A stretch of DNA of 64,000 bases from Inquilinus limosus (GCF_002195995.1 NZ_NHON01000001.1:197906-261905), one strand, 5' to 3'. Shown: positions 25,790-34,567, counted from the first letter of the stretch. Notes: generated by a model from the letters alone, not told the origin. Program-made: numbers and translations.

Positions 25790-26041
25790 ATCCGCCACTA
25801 CGGCCTGCTGGCGAAAGGCCCCAATGCGATCGATCTCGACCGGCTCCGGACGCTGATCGCCGAACAGGCCAGCGACCAGCCCGCCGTGCCGGACGATGAG
25901 CCCGAACCGGATGAGCTGGAGACCACGGCCCTGCCGGCCTGCCCCTGCTGCGGCGGGCGCATGCGCATCATCGAACGCTTCGGCTGCGGCCGCTCCCCGT
26001 GCACCGCCGCCAGCCTCCCCCTCTGCTTCGACACCTCATGA
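25790..26041 (+). mobile_element. IS91-family transposase, C-terminal remnant
   Basis: About 83 codons read IRHYGLLAKG...LRTLIAEQ...ACPCCGGRMRIIERF and end at TGA 26039-26041. This is the characteristic tail of IS91-type Y2 transposases, with the IRHYG motif and the closing CPCCGGRM zinc-binding knuckle. The catalytic tyrosines and the whole N-terminal region are missing; the sequence upstream of 25790 does not continue the protein. It is therefore a decayed end fragment of a rolling-circle insertion sequence. Confidence 0.72.
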
Positions 26042-26468
26042 ATGCCGCTGTGCCGACACGCCCGAGCCCGCCATGCTGTCGCCCTTCGGCCACGGCTCCG
26101 GCCCGGCTGCGCCTCTCCCCGCCGAACGCCGTCAAACCCGTCCTTCTCTTGCCTCCGGCTCAGCCTCAGCCCGCACTGCGATTGCTCCGGATACCTCCGG
26201 ACGGCGTTGGCGGCCGCCATCATCGCCCGCACCCCAACCGCTCGGCACCTGGCGCGAAACGCAATCCCCATAACCTCGTCTCAACTGGCCGACACCTCTC
26301 GGGCTGACCGCGGCTTCCTCCTCTGAAGGGCTTCGGACGCCGGCCCCGCTCCCGGCACTACTTTCTGCGCCAGGGCCGGCATCCGAAGCCCTAAACACAA
26401 GCGGTGATTGAGCCGGTATCCCGATTGCGGACACACGAGCTGTCGCCCGGAAGCCGTCTCGCCCGCCA
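26042..26468. other. Non-coding stretch downstream of IS91 remnant
   Basis: About 430 nt. Overlapping open frames on both strands are compositionally odd and show no family signal, so none is called. It probably includes the decayed right-hand end of the IS91 element. I see no clear terminal repeat or promoter. Confidence 0.5.
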
Positions 26469-26750
26469 TCACTGATTGCTATCGGGGTCTTCGTTGGTGG
26501 CCTTGCTCCTGATCCCGTGGATCGTCTCGGCCGCCCGATCCTCAACCGCAGCCCCAAGCATCGGCATCCGGGCGCTCAAGCTTTCCTTCCACAACTCGGC
26601 AACGATGCGCTGCAGCTCGTCGGTCACAGCCTCATTGAGCTCGCCGGTGCGGCGAACCCGCTCCAACTCGGCCTTGAGGATCCGATGTGCATGCTCTCGA
26701 GCGGAGAGCAGTGCCTGATTGAAGCCGCGATGGTCCGCCTCGTCCGACAT
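26469..26750 (-). CDS. Small helical hypothetical protein
   Basis: 93 aa, not recognised. It is predicted almost wholly alpha-helical, with alternating charged and hydrophobic residues (REHAHRILKAELERVRRTG, ELNEAVTDELQRIVAELWKE) compatible with a short coiled coil. There is no signal peptide, membrane segment or cysteine. It is divergent from the P-loop kinase gene. The reading-frame composition looks protein-like, but independent evidence is lacking, so the call is moderate. Confidence 0.5.
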   Translation of the reverse strand: MSDEADHRGFNQALLSAREHAHRILKAELERVRRTGELNEAVTDELQRIVAELWKESLSARMPMLGAAVEDRAAETIHGIRSKATNEDPDSNQ

Positions 26751-26811
26751 GGCTCAGTCCCGATACCGTCGCCTCGCCGGCATCCTAAGCGCCGGCTTGC
26801 GGATTTGCGAT

Positions 26812-27417
26812 ATGATGCTCAGACGGATGAAGGCAACCGTACGCCAGAAGCTCAGCTTTGATGACGCAGTGGCACTCGCTCTCGCGAGACCTGCGTTACG
26901 TCTTATTGCGATCGACGGACTGCCGGTGTCGGGCAAATCGACCCTCGCCGACGGGTTGGCCGGCGCCCTGGGCGCGGAATGTCTCTATCTCGACGATTTC
27001 GTGAAACCGGAAGCCCTCTGGCCCTCGCGGACCTCGCCATCGTTTCCCTTCGGCTATATCCGCTACGACGAGTTCCTCGATGCAGTGAAGTCCCTTGCCC
27101 AGCACGGGAGGTGCGCCTATCGCCCCTATGACTGGGATGGACGCCAGGTGCAAGACGAGCCGCGGACCATCACGCTCGAAAAGCCCGTCATCATCGAGGG
27201 TGTTTCGGCGCTGCATCCAGAGCTGGCGCCACTGTATGACCTGCGGATCTGGGTCGACAGCGATGCTACAACGACATTCTCCGCGGCGCTCCAGCGGGGC
27301 GTGGGCGCCTGGGAGCGCGAATGGCGAGAGATGTTCCTGCCGAGTGTCGATCTATATCTGGAAAGCAAGCCCTGGGAGCGCGCCGATCTTCGTGTTGCAG
27401 GTCGGGGCGCCTGCTGA
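26812..27417 (+). CDS. Uridine kinase-like P-loop kinase
   Basis: About 201 aa. Walker A is GLPVSGKSTLADGLAGALG; the following strand LYLDDFVKPEALWP places it with the uridine kinase/AAA_18 nucleoside kinase-like proteins, and PVIIEGVSALHPELAPLYDLRIWVD is the Walker B/lid region with a conserved ASDATTTF-type segment. It presumably phosphorylates a small metabolite, perhaps a nucleoside, but the substrate is unknown. The start is uncertain: 26812, 26815 and 26827 are all possible and none has a strong ribosome site. It lies beside the IS91 remnant in an accessory patch. Confidence 0.75.
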   Translation: MMLRRMKATVRQKLSFDDAVALALARPALRLIAIDGLPVSGKSTLADGLAGALGAECLYLDDFVKPEALWPSRTSPSFPFGYIRYDEFLDAVKSLAQHGRCAYRPYDWDGRQVQDEPRTITLEKPVIIEGVSALHPELAPLYDLRIWVDSDATTTFSAALQRGVGAWEREWREMFLPSVDLYLESKPWERADLRVAGRGAC

Positions 27418-27611
27418 GCGATCTGGCCCGGCCGAAGGGCGCCATTTCCGGCCGTTTCGCGCGCGTTCCGAGAGCGGACATCTGCAACACCGGTTGCTCT
27501 CGCGTCTATTCAGTTCGCCCGGCGTTATCGACAGTCGCCAAAGCGGTCATGCTCCAGTTCGCTCAGAACCGGCCATTCACTGAGGACCGACGACATTCCG
27601 TCAGAGACTCA

Positions 27612-28022
27612 TCACTTCGCCGGATCGGCCACTAGCCTGAGATCTCCGAAGGTGACACCGCGCTCGGCCGTCACCTGGTCGGCCACCGCCCGGATCTCAC
27701 CGACCGGGCCGCGCAGCACCGCCACCTCCAGGCAGTTGTGGTGGTCGAGATGCAGATGCAGCGTCGACAGGTTCATCACGTGATGGTCGTGATGGGTGTG
27801 GGTCAGCCGGCGCGCCAGGTCGCGGCGCTCATGGTCGAAGATGTAGCTCAGCACGCCGATGCCGGTCTGCGCCGCATCCCCGGTCGCCGCCACCTCGCGC
27901 GCCACCATCTCGCGGATCAGGTCGCGCACCGCCTCCGACCGGTTGGCGTAGCCCTTCCCGGCGACATGCGCGTCCAGCGCCTCGGCCAGCTCGTCTTCCA
28001 GGCTGATCGTGATCCGTTGCAT
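27612..28022 (-). CDS. nikR: Nickel-responsive transcriptional regulator NikR
   Basis: 136 aa, the standard length. The ribbon-helix-helix DNA-binding domain is at the N-terminus (QRITISLEDELAEALDAHV...NRSEAVRDLIRE). The regulatory ACT-like domain has the square-planar nickel ligands His78, His89, His91 and Cys97 within THHDHHVMNLSTLHLHLDHHNC, aligning with His76, His87, His89 and Cys95 of E. coli NikR. With Ni(II) it represses nickel import. The start at 28022 is the family start; an upstream in-frame ATG at 28094 would run through the operator. It is divergent from nikA across a perfect NikR box. Confidence 0.97.
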   Translation of the reverse strand: MQRITISLEDELAEALDAHVAGKGYANRSEAVRDLIREMVAREVAATGDAAQTGIGVLSYIFDHERRDLARRLTHTHHDHHVMNLSTLHLHLDHHNCLEVAVLRGPVGEIRAVADQVTAERGVTFGDLRLVADPAK

Positions 28023-28068
28023 CACCGCTCCCGCGGCGATCGCCGCTAGACAGGACAGGAGGAGCTTC

Positions 28069-28096
28069 GTATGAAGTTCTGAAGAAGACTTCATAC
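28069..28096. promoter_or_regulatory. NikR operator
   Basis: GTATGA-N16-TCATAC, an exact match to the established E. coli NikR consensus dyad, placed between the nikR start (28022) and the nikA start (28185). Nickel-bound NikR tetramer should repress nikABCDE and probably nikR itself. Confidence 0.93.
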
Positions 28097-28184
28097 AAAT
28101 CGCCTCGGGTCACCGGATTCTATCCGTTCCAGCCGTCCTGTCGACCGGCTGGCGGCCCATGGCTGCGACAGCAAGGAGTGCGCC

Positions 28185-29819
28185 ATGGCATCGTTTCCGC
28201 CGGTCGGCTCGGGCAACCCCGTGCTCACCCGCCGCGCGGCGCTGGCTTGGGGGGCGGCCGGGATCGCGGCGGCAGGTGCATTCCGGCTGCCCGGCTCGGC
28301 CTGGGCGGCGGAGAGCGACGGCGATAGCCTGACCTATTCCTGGCCGTCCAATGTCGGGCCGCTGAACCCGCACCTGTACAACCCCAACCAGATGTTCGCG
28401 CAGTCGATGCTGTACGAGCCGCTGGTGCGCTACGGCGAGGGCGGGCGGATCGAGCCATGCCTGGCGGAGAACTGGACCTTGTCCGACGACGGCCGGGTCT
28501 ACACTTTCCATTTGCGCCAGGGAGTCCGCTTCACCGACGGTGCCGCCTTCGACGCCGCGGCGGTGAAGGCCAACTTCGACGCCGTGCTGAAGAACCGCGA
28601 CCGGCACAGCTGGCTCGAGATCGTCGCCCAGATCGAGGCGGCGGAGGCCGCCGACCCGGCAACATTCCGGCTGCATTTGCGCCGGCCCTACTACCCGGCG
28701 CTGTACGAGCTGTCGTTGATCAGGCCGCTGCGCTTCCTGTCGCCCAAGGCAATCCCGGCCGACGGCGACACCAGCAAGGGCATCGCGGCTCCGGTCGGCA
28801 CCGGTCCGTGGAAGCTGGTCGAGACCGCGCTGGGCGAGCGCGATGTGTTCGCGCGCAACGACGACTATTGGGGGCCGAAGCCGGCGCTGTCCCGCATCAC
28901 CGTGCTGGTTATCCCCGACCCGACCACGCGCGGCCTGGCGCTGGAGACCGGCGACATCGACCTGGCCTACGGCACCGACCAGCTGAGCCCGCAGGACATC
29001 CGCCGGCTGCAAGCCGATCCGCGCTTCACCGTCGCGATCTCGCCGCCGATGTCCTCCCGCCTGCTGGCGATGAACACGACCCAGGGGCCGACCGCCGACC
29101 TCGCCGTGCGCCGGGCCGTGCTGCACGGCGTCAACCGCGGCTCGATCGTCCGCAACGTGCTGCTGGGCCTGGAGGCGCCGGCAGAGACGCTGTTCGCCAC
29201 CAACCTGCCCTACACCGATCTCGGCCTGCCCCCCTATGCCTTCGACCGCGACGCCGCGGCCCGGCTGCTGGACCAGGCGGGCTGGGCGGCCGGGCCGGAC
29301 GGCACCCGGCAGCGCGACGGCCAGGAGCTGGCGATCGACTATTACTTCCCCGGCGCCGATGCGCTGCAGAAGGCGATCGCCGAGGCGGTGCAGGCCGACC
29401 TGCGGCCGGTCGGCATCGCCATCCGCCTGCATGGCGAGGAGTCGAACTCGGTCGGCAGCCGCCAGCGCTCCGGCGATTTCGGCATGATCACCAGCGACAG
29501 CTGGGGCGCGCCCTACGACCCGCATTCCTTCATGAGCTCGATGCGGGTGCCGTCGCATGCCGACTACCAGGCCCAGCGCGGCCTGGCGATGAAGGCCGAG
29601 ATCGACGCCCGGATCGGCCAGGTGCTGGTCTCGACCGACGAGGAAGCGCGCCGCGCCGACTATCGCTGGCTGCTGACCACGCTGCACGAACAGGCGGTGT
29701 ATCTGCCGGTCTCCTACACCACCGTCACCGCGGTGCATCCCATCGGGGTGGCGGTCGACCGGTTCGGCTTCACCGAGAACGAGATCCCGTTCGAGCGCAT
29801 CACCCGGGCGGCGGGATGA
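28185..29819 (+). CDS. nikA: Nickel ABC transporter, periplasmic nickel-binding protein NikA
   Basis: 544 aa, an SBP_bac_5 family protein with an export signal containing paired arginines (LTRRAALAWGAAGIAAAGAF). Match to E. coli NikA is strong: LTYSWPSNVGPLNPHLYNPNQMFAQSMLYEPLV, then the metallophore site. Arg428, Trp440, Tyr444 and His458 fall at the positions of E. coli Arg386, Trp398, Tyr402 and His416, the last being the direct nickel ligand (VPSHADYQ). It therefore probably binds Ni with a histidine-type chelator. First gene of a tightly overlapped five-gene operon, directly downstream of the NikR box. Confidence 0.96.
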   Translation: MASFPPVGSGNPVLTRRAALAWGAAGIAAAGAFRLPGSAWAAESDGDSLTYSWPSNVGPLNPHLYNPNQMFAQSMLYEPLVRYGEGGRIEPCLAENWTLSDDGRVYTFHLRQGVRFTDGAAFDAAAVKANFDAVLKNRDRHSWLEIVAQIEAAEAADPATFRLHLRRPYYPALYELSLIRPLRFLSPKAIPADGDTSKGIAAPVGTGPWKLVETALGERDVFARNDDYWGPKPALSRITVLVIPDPTTRGLALETGDIDLAYGTDQLSPQDIRRLQADPRFTVAISPPMSSRLLAMNTTQGPTADLAVRRAVLHGVNRGSIVRNVLLGLEAPAETLFATNLPYTDLGLPPYAFDRDAAARLLDQAGWAAGPDGTRQRDGQELAIDYYFPGADALQKAIAEAVQADLRPVGIAIRLHGEESNSVGSRQRSGDFGMITSDSWGAPYDPHSFMSSMRVPSHADYQAQRGLAMKAEIDARIGQVLVSTDEEARRADYRWLLTTLHEQAVYLPVSYTTVTAVHPIGVAVDRFGFTENEIPFERITRAAG

Positions 29820-30757
29820 TCGGTTTCGTCCTCCGCCGGGTCCTGACCCTGGTACCGCTGCTGCTGCTGGTCTCGATCGGCGTGTTCCTGGTGCTGCGCC
29901 TCGGCCATGGCGACCCGGCGCTCGACTATCTGCGGCTGTCGCAGATCCCGCCGACCGACGCCGCCCTGGCGCTGGCCCGCACCGAGCTCGGCCTCGATCG
30001 CCCGCTGGCCGAGCAGTACCTGTCCTGGCTGGGCGGCGCCGTGGCGCTCGATTTCGGTACCTCCTGGGTCACCCGCCGCCCGGTGCTGCCGGAGATCCTG
30101 CACTACCTTCCGGCGACGCTGCAGCTGGCCGGCGCCGCCCTGGCCCTGACCATCGGGCTCGGCCTGCCGCTGGGCGTCTGGGCGGCGCTGCGCCGGGGCC
30201 GCTGGCCGGACCACCTGACCCGCGCCTTCACCGTGCTCGGCGTGTCGCTGCCCAGCTTCTGGCTGGGCTTCCTCCTGATCCTGCTGTTCTCGGTGACGCT
30301 GCGCTGGCTGCCGCCGCTCGGCAAGGGTGGGCTGCAGCACCTGCTGATGCCGGCCTTCGCCCTGGCGCTGATGTCGATCTGCATCAACATCCGCCTGGTG
30401 CGGTCCAGCGTGCTGGAGCATCTCGGCGAGCGCCATGTCGGCTTCGCCCGCGCCCGCGGCCTGCCGGAACGCGTGGTGGTCGGCCGCCACGTCCTGCTGA
30501 ACGCGCTGATCCCGCCGGTCACCGCCGTCGGCCTGCATATCGGCGAGCTGCTGGGCGGCGCCATGGTGGTCGAGATCGTGTTCGGCTGGCCGGGCGTCGG
30601 CCGCTACGCGCTGCAGGCGATCTCGAACCGCGACTTCCCGGCGCTGCAGTGCTTCATCCTGGTGATGACCACGGTGTTCGTCCTCTGCAACCTCGCGGTC
30701 GACATCGTCTACGCCTGGATCGACCCGCGCATCCGGCTGGCGCGGGGGGCCGCGTGA
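29816..30757 (+). CDS. nikB: Nickel ABC transporter permease NikB
   Basis: 313 aa; starts inside the nikA stop (ATGA). A six-helix DppB-type permease: MIGFVLRRVLTLVPLLLLVSIGVFLVLRL opening, LGLDRPLAEQYLSWLGGAVALDFGTSWVTRRPV, and the coupling loop ERHVGFARARGLPERVVVGRHVLLNALIPPVT. VEIVFGWPGVGRYALQAISNRDFPALQ is the family's closing signature. It forms the inner-membrane channel with NikC. The open frame extends upstream to 28457 through nikA but that part is a shadow. Confidence 0.95.
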   Translation: MIGFVLRRVLTLVPLLLLVSIGVFLVLRLGHGDPALDYLRLSQIPPTDAALALARTELGLDRPLAEQYLSWLGGAVALDFGTSWVTRRPVLPEILHYLPATLQLAGAALALTIGLGLPLGVWAALRRGRWPDHLTRAFTVLGVSLPSFWLGFLLILLFSVTLRWLPPLGKGGLQHLLMPAFALALMSICINIRLVRSSVLEHLGERHVGFARARGLPERVVVGRHVLLNALIPPVTAVGLHIGELLGGAMVVEIVFGWPGVGRYALQAISNRDFPALQCFILVMTTVFVLCNLAVDIVYAWIDPRIRLARGAA

Positions 30758-31572
30758 CGCGCCGCCCGCTGCTGGCCCTGGCGGTCCTGGTCGTGGCGCT
30801 GCTGGTCGGCGCCGCGCTGCTCGCCCCCTGGCTCGGCCCGCCCGACCCGATGGCGGCCGACCTGGAGCAGAAGCTGCTGCCGCCCTCCGCCGCGCATTGG
30901 CTGGGCACCGACCATCTCGGCCGCGACATCCTGGCCCGGCTGGTCTGGGGCACGCGGGCCTCGCTGGGTTCGGTGGCGCTGGTCTTCGTGCTGGTGGTCG
31001 CCATCGGCGTCGTCGTCGGCTGCATCGCCGGCTATGCCGGCGGCTGGGTCGACGCGGTGCTGATGCGGATCTGCGACGCCTTCATGACCATCCCGACCCT
31101 GGTGCTGGCGCTGTTCCTGATCGGGGCGCTGGGCACCGGGCTGACCAATGTCGTGATCGCCATCGTGCTGTCGCACTGGGCCTGGTATGCCCGGCTGGTC
31201 CGCGGCCTGACCCTGTCGTTGAAGTCGCGCGACTATGTCACCGCGGCCCGCGTCGCCGGCGGCGGCCGTATCGCCGTGATCCGCCGCCATATGCTGCCGG
31301 TGATCGGCGGGCAGCTGGCCGTGCTGGCCAGCCTCGACCTCGGCCACTGGATGCTGCATGTCGCCGGCCTGTCCTTCCTCGGCCTCGGCGTGGCGCCGCC
31401 GACGCCGGAATGGGGGATCATGATCAACGACGCCCGGCCGTTCATCTGGACCGCGCCGATGCTGATCGTGCTGCCGGGCGCCGCGATCTTCCTCACCGTG
31501 ATGGCCTTCAACCTGCTGGGCGACGCGCTGCGCGACCGGCTGGACCCGAACCTGAAGGAGAGTGTGCATTGA
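30754..31572 (+). CDS. nikC: Nickel ABC transporter permease NikC
   Basis: 272 aa from GTG 30754, overlapping the nikB stop as GTGA. DppC-type permease: an N-terminal helix, the periplasmic HWLGTDHLGRDILARLVWGTRASL motif, the coupling loop SRDYVTAARVAGGGRIAVIRRHMLP and the end signature FLGLGVAPPTPEWGIMINDARPF. It pairs with NikB. An in-frame start at 30649 lies inside nikB and is rejected. Confidence 0.94.
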   Translation: MTRRPLLALAVLVVALLVGAALLAPWLGPPDPMAADLEQKLLPPSAAHWLGTDHLGRDILARLVWGTRASLGSVALVFVLVVAIGVVVGCIAGYAGGWVDAVLMRICDAFMTIPTLVLALFLIGALGTGLTNVVIAIVLSHWAWYARLVRGLTLSLKSRDYVTAARVAGGGRIAVIRRHMLPVIGGQLAVLASLDLGHWMLHVAGLSFLGLGVAPPTPEWGIMINDARPFIWTAPMLIVLPGAAIFLTVMAFNLLGDALRDRLDPNLKESVH

Positions 31573-32378
31573 CCGCGGCGCCATCCTCCCTCTCCGTCCA
31601 TGGCCTGCGCATCGAGGCCGGCGGCCGGGTCCTGGTCGACGGCGCCGGCTTCGCCGTGCGGCGCGGCGAGGTCCATGCCCTGGTCGGCGCCAGCGGCAGC
31701 GGCAAGACGCTGAGCTGCCTGTCGGTGCTGGGGCTGCTGCCGCCGAATCTCCGCCGGGCGGCGGGTGAGATCCGGCTGGACGGCCATCCGCTGGATGCCG
31801 CGGCGGTGGCCGGGCTGCGCGGCCGGGTGGCCGGGCTGGTGCAGCAGAACCCGCGCAGCGGCTTCAACCCGATCGTCCGGCTGGACCGGCATTTCCGCGA
31901 GAGCCTCGCCTTGGCCGGGCTGCGCGGGCAGGCTGCCACCGACCGGGCGGCGGCGCTGCTGGTCGATGTCGGCTTCGACGATCCCCGGGCGCTGTTGCGG
32001 CTGTACCCGTTCCAGATGAGCGGCGGCATGCTGCAGCGGGCGATGATCGCCCTGGCCCTGGTGCACGACCCCGCCTTCCTGATCGCGGACGAGCCGACCA
32101 CCGATCTCGACCTGGTGTCGCAGCGCCAGCTGCTCGACTTGCTCGACCGGCTGCGGGCTGACCGCGGCCTGGGCATCCTACTGGTGACCCACGACCTGTC
32201 CGTCACCGCCCGGATGGCCGACACCGTCACGGTGATGCAGGGCGGCCGGGTGGTCGAGAGCGCGGCTGTGGGCGAGCTGTTCCACGCCCCGCGCTCCCCC
32301 GAGGCGGCGGCGCTGCTGGAGGCGCATCGCCGACTCTACCGGGCCGGCACGTCGTCGGGCGGGGCCGAAGCGGCATGA
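31569..32378 (+). CDS. nikD: Nickel ABC transporter ATP-binding protein NikD
   Basis: 269 aa. I place the start at TTG 31569, which overlaps the nikC stop as TTGA, in keeping with the 4-nt overlaps at every other junction; no ATG or GTG lies in a better position. Motifs: Walker A GASGSGKT, Q-loop LVQQNPRSGFNP, signature MSGGMLQRAMIALAL, Walker [14 protein letters not shown]-loop LLVTHDLSV. The SGGM form of the signature is typical of NikD. Works with NikE. Confidence 0.92.
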   Translation: MTAAPSSLSVHGLRIEAGGRVLVDGAGFAVRRGEVHALVGASGSGKTLSCLSVLGLLPPNLRRAAGEIRLDGHPLDAAAVAGLRGRVAGLVQQNPRSGFNPIVRLDRHFRESLALAGLRGQAATDRAAALLVDVGFDDPRALLRLYPFQMSGGMLQRAMIALALVHDPAFLIADEPTTDLDLVSQRQLLDLLDRLRADRGLGILLVTHDLSVTARMADTVTVMQGGRVVESAAVGELFHAPRSPEAAALLEAHRRLYRAGTSSGGAEAA

Positions 32379-33169
32379 CCCTGCTTTCCGTCGACCGCGT
32401 CTCGAAATCCTACCGCCAGGGCGGCCTATTCGACCGCCGGCCGCCGCGCCAGGTCCTGCAAGGGGCCGGCCTGTCGATCACGGCCGGGGAATGCGTCGGC
32501 CTGCTCGGCCCCAGCGGCTGCGGCAAGAGCACGCTGGCCCGGCTGATCCTCGGGATCGAGGCGCCCGACAGCGGCGCGGTGCTGCTGGACGGGGCGCCCC
32601 TGGCCGGTCGCGGCCGGCCAGACGCCGTCCAGGCGCGGCGGGACATCCAGGCGGTGTTCCAGGACCCGTTCGGGGCGACCAATCCGCGCTTCACCGCCTT
32701 CGAGGTGGTGGCCGAGCCGCTGCGCAACTTCGACCGGCTCAGCGGTCCGGCGCTGCGGGCGCGGGTCGACGGGCTGCTGCGCCAGGTCGGCCTCGATCCG
32801 GCGGAGTCCGGCAAGCCGGCACACCGCTTCAGCGGCGGCCAGTTGCAGCGCCTGTGCATCGCCCGGGCGCTGGCGCCCGGCCCCCGGCTGCTGATCCTGG
32901 ACGAGGCCGTGTCCAGCCTGGACATGACGACCCAGGGGCGGATCCTCGACCTGCTGGCCGAGCTGCGACGCCGGAGCGGCATCGCCTACCTGTTCATCAC
33001 CCACGACATCCGGCTGGTGCCGGGCTTCTGCGATCGCGCCGTGGTGATAGAGGACGGCCGCACCGTCGCGGTCGGCGACATCGCCGCACCGGCAGTTCGC
33101 TGCGAGACGCTGGAGCTGCTGCGGGACGCGGTCTTGCCGCCAATGCCCGTTGCTCGAACGGCGAGCTGA
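32375..33169 (+). CDS. nikE: Nickel ABC transporter ATP-binding protein NikE
   Basis: 264 aa; ATG overlaps the nikD stop by 4 nt. Motifs: Walker A GPSGCGKS, Q-loop AVFQDPFGATNPRFT, signature FSGGQLQRLCIARAL, Walker B LLILDEAVSSLD, H-loop FITHDIRLV. SYRQGGLFDRRPPRQVLQG near the N-terminus is NikE-like. Last gene of the nickel operon; a short hairpin begins at its stop codon. No nickel enzyme (urease, hydrogenase) lies in the window, so the consumer is elsewhere. Confidence 0.95.
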   Translation: MTLLSVDRVSKSYRQGGLFDRRPPRQVLQGAGLSITAGECVGLLGPSGCGKSTLARLILGIEAPDSGAVLLDGAPLAGRGRPDAVQARRDIQAVFQDPFGATNPRFTAFEVVAEPLRNFDRLSGPALRARVDGLLRQVGLDPAESGKPAHRFSGGQLQRLCIARALAPGPRLLILDEAVSSLDMTTQGRILDLLAELRRRSGIAYLFITHDIRLVPGFCDRAVVIEDGRTVAVGDIAAPAVRCETLELLRDAVLPPMPVARTAS

Positions 33170-33186
33170 GCCGATACGCTCGGCTC
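33168..33186 (+). terminator. Hairpin at the end of the nik operon
   Basis: GAGCCGA-TACGC-TCGGCTC, a perfect 7-bp stem overlapping the nikE stop codon. There is no T-run after it, so it is at best a weak or factor-assisted terminator. Confidence 0.4.
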
Positions 33187-33541
33187 GACTGCGGGTCCGC
33201 TGGGGGCGCGATGGCGCCACAAGCGGCCATCTACACGGACTGCCCAAACCGGACTCAGCCCGACTTGGCCGGGAAAGCCCTTCCCCGATCGACCGAGCGT
33301 CCTGAAGGGCGCCCGAAACCGGTCGTCGAATTCGGTTCCCCAAAGCGGACATGGCCCCTTGGGCTCGTTGTACACCACTCCCGAGGACACGATCGTCACC
33401 ACACCGGACCGGGCTTCAGGCGCAGAGGGAGCCCAGGTTGCAATCAGCGTTCCCGTGCACTAGCCTCAAGTAGATCAAGCACAGCCGAGTTGATTGAGGC
33501 TGTGAATCAGGTCGGACGAGGCGCGTCGGGGGAGGTGCCAG
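33187..33541. other. Intergenic region before the glycan cluster
   Basis: About 355 nt with no supportable gene. The left part carries sequence such as AAAGCGGACATGGCC (near 33341) that looks like decayed, dispersed intergenic sequence also seen near 27470 and 41910. The right end holds GGGGAGGTG just before the epimerase GTG start. Confidence 0.45.
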
Positions 33542-34549
33542 GTGACCGACAGGATTTTCATCAGCGGTGTCGCCGGCTTCCTGGGAAGCCATCTGGCCGA
33601 TGCGTTCCTGAGCCGCGGAGCCCGGGTCGCCGGCATCGACAACCTGCTGGGCGGCAGCGCCGAGAACGTGCCGGCGGGGGTCGATTTTCGCGTGGCCGAC
33701 TGCAATGACCGGCCCGGCTATTCCGACATGCTGCAGGGCACCCGCGTCGCCTATCACTGCGCCGCCCTGGCCCATGAGGGCCTAAGCGTGTTCTCGCCGC
33801 ACCTGATCAGCACGCATGGCATCAACGCGACGGCGGGGCTGATCAGCGCCGCCATCGCCGCCGGCGTCGGGCGGATCGTCTATTGCTCGTCGATGGCGCG
33901 CTACGGCCGCAACGCCCCGCCCTTCGCCGAGCACCAGGATCCCCGGCCGGCGGATCCCTACGCCATATCGAAGGTGGCCGGCGAGCAGATGCTGCGCACG
34001 CTGTGCGACGCGCATGGCGTTGCGTTCAACATCGCGGTCCCGCACAACATCATCGGCCCGCGCCAGCGCTACGACGACCCCTACCGCAACGTCGCCAGCA
34101 TCATGATCAACCGGATGCTGCGCGGCCTGCAGCCGATCGTCTATGGCGACGGCAGCCAGCGACGTTGCTTCAGCTTCGTCGCCGACGTCGTGCCCTCGCT
34201 GGTCCGTCTCGGCGTCGATCCCGACATCCGGTCCGAGGTCTTCAACCTCGGCCCCGACGAGCAGGTGGTGACCATCCTGGAGCTGGCGCGCGAGATCGCC
34301 GGCCAGCTGGAGTTCGAGCTGGCGCCGATCTTCATGGCGCCGCGGCCGCTGGAGGTGCAGGACGCGTTCTGCGCCTCCGACAAGGCGCGGCGCCTGCTGG
34401 GATACCGGACGACCTACACGCTGCGGGACGGCCTGGCCGGGATGATCGCCTGGATCCGCGCCAAGGGGCCGCGGCCGTTCCGCTATGATTGCGAGATCGA
34501 GATCCGCAACGAGCGGACACCCAGGACCTGGGCGGAGTCGATCATCTAG
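33542..34549 (+). CDS. NAD-dependent epimerase/dehydratase (nucleotide-sugar type)
   Basis: 335 aa, extended short-chain dehydrogenase. The NAD-binding motif GVAGFLGSHLADAFL is at the N-terminus, acidic GIDNLLGG marks the adenosine ribose contact, and the catalytic pair is Tyr140/Lys144 (DPYAISKVAGEQ) with CSSMARYG preceding it. NIIGPRQRYDDPYRNVASIMINRMLRG and GDGSQRRCFSFVADVV are typical of UDP-glucose/GlcNAc 4-epimerase relatives. GTG start with a strong GGGGAGG site. Likely makes or interconverts a nucleotide sugar for the glycan cluster; the exact sugar is unknown. Confidence 0.9.
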   Translation: MTDRIFISGVAGFLGSHLADAFLSRGARVAGIDNLLGGSAENVPAGVDFRVADCNDRPGYSDMLQGTRVAYHCAALAHEGLSVFSPHLISTHGINATAGLISAAIAAGVGRIVYCSSMARYGRNAPPFAEHQDPRPADPYAISKVAGEQMLRTLCDAHGVAFNIAVPHNIIGPRQRYDDPYRNVASIMINRMLRGLQPIVYGDGSQRRCFSFVADVVPSLVRLGVDPDIRSEVFNLGPDEQVVTILELAREIAGQLEFELAPIFMAPRPLEVQDAFCASDKARRLLGYRTTYTLRDGLAGMIAWIRAKGPRPFRYDCEIEIRNERTPRTWAESII

Positions 34550-34567
34550 GGCGGCGGAGACGACGCG

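Noticed and set aside
25705-25899. A 64-codon plus-strand frame next to the IS91 remnant
   Set aside because: It is the wrong phase over the transposase tail, which is recognisable in the neighbouring frame.
26132-26557. A 141-codon minus-strand frame
   Set aside because: Glycine/arginine-rich without features, overlapping the helical small protein gene; probably chance.
28110-29738. A 542-codon open frame on the minus strand
   Set aside because: Antisense to nikA, which has conserved nickel-site residues; composition is that of a shadow frame.
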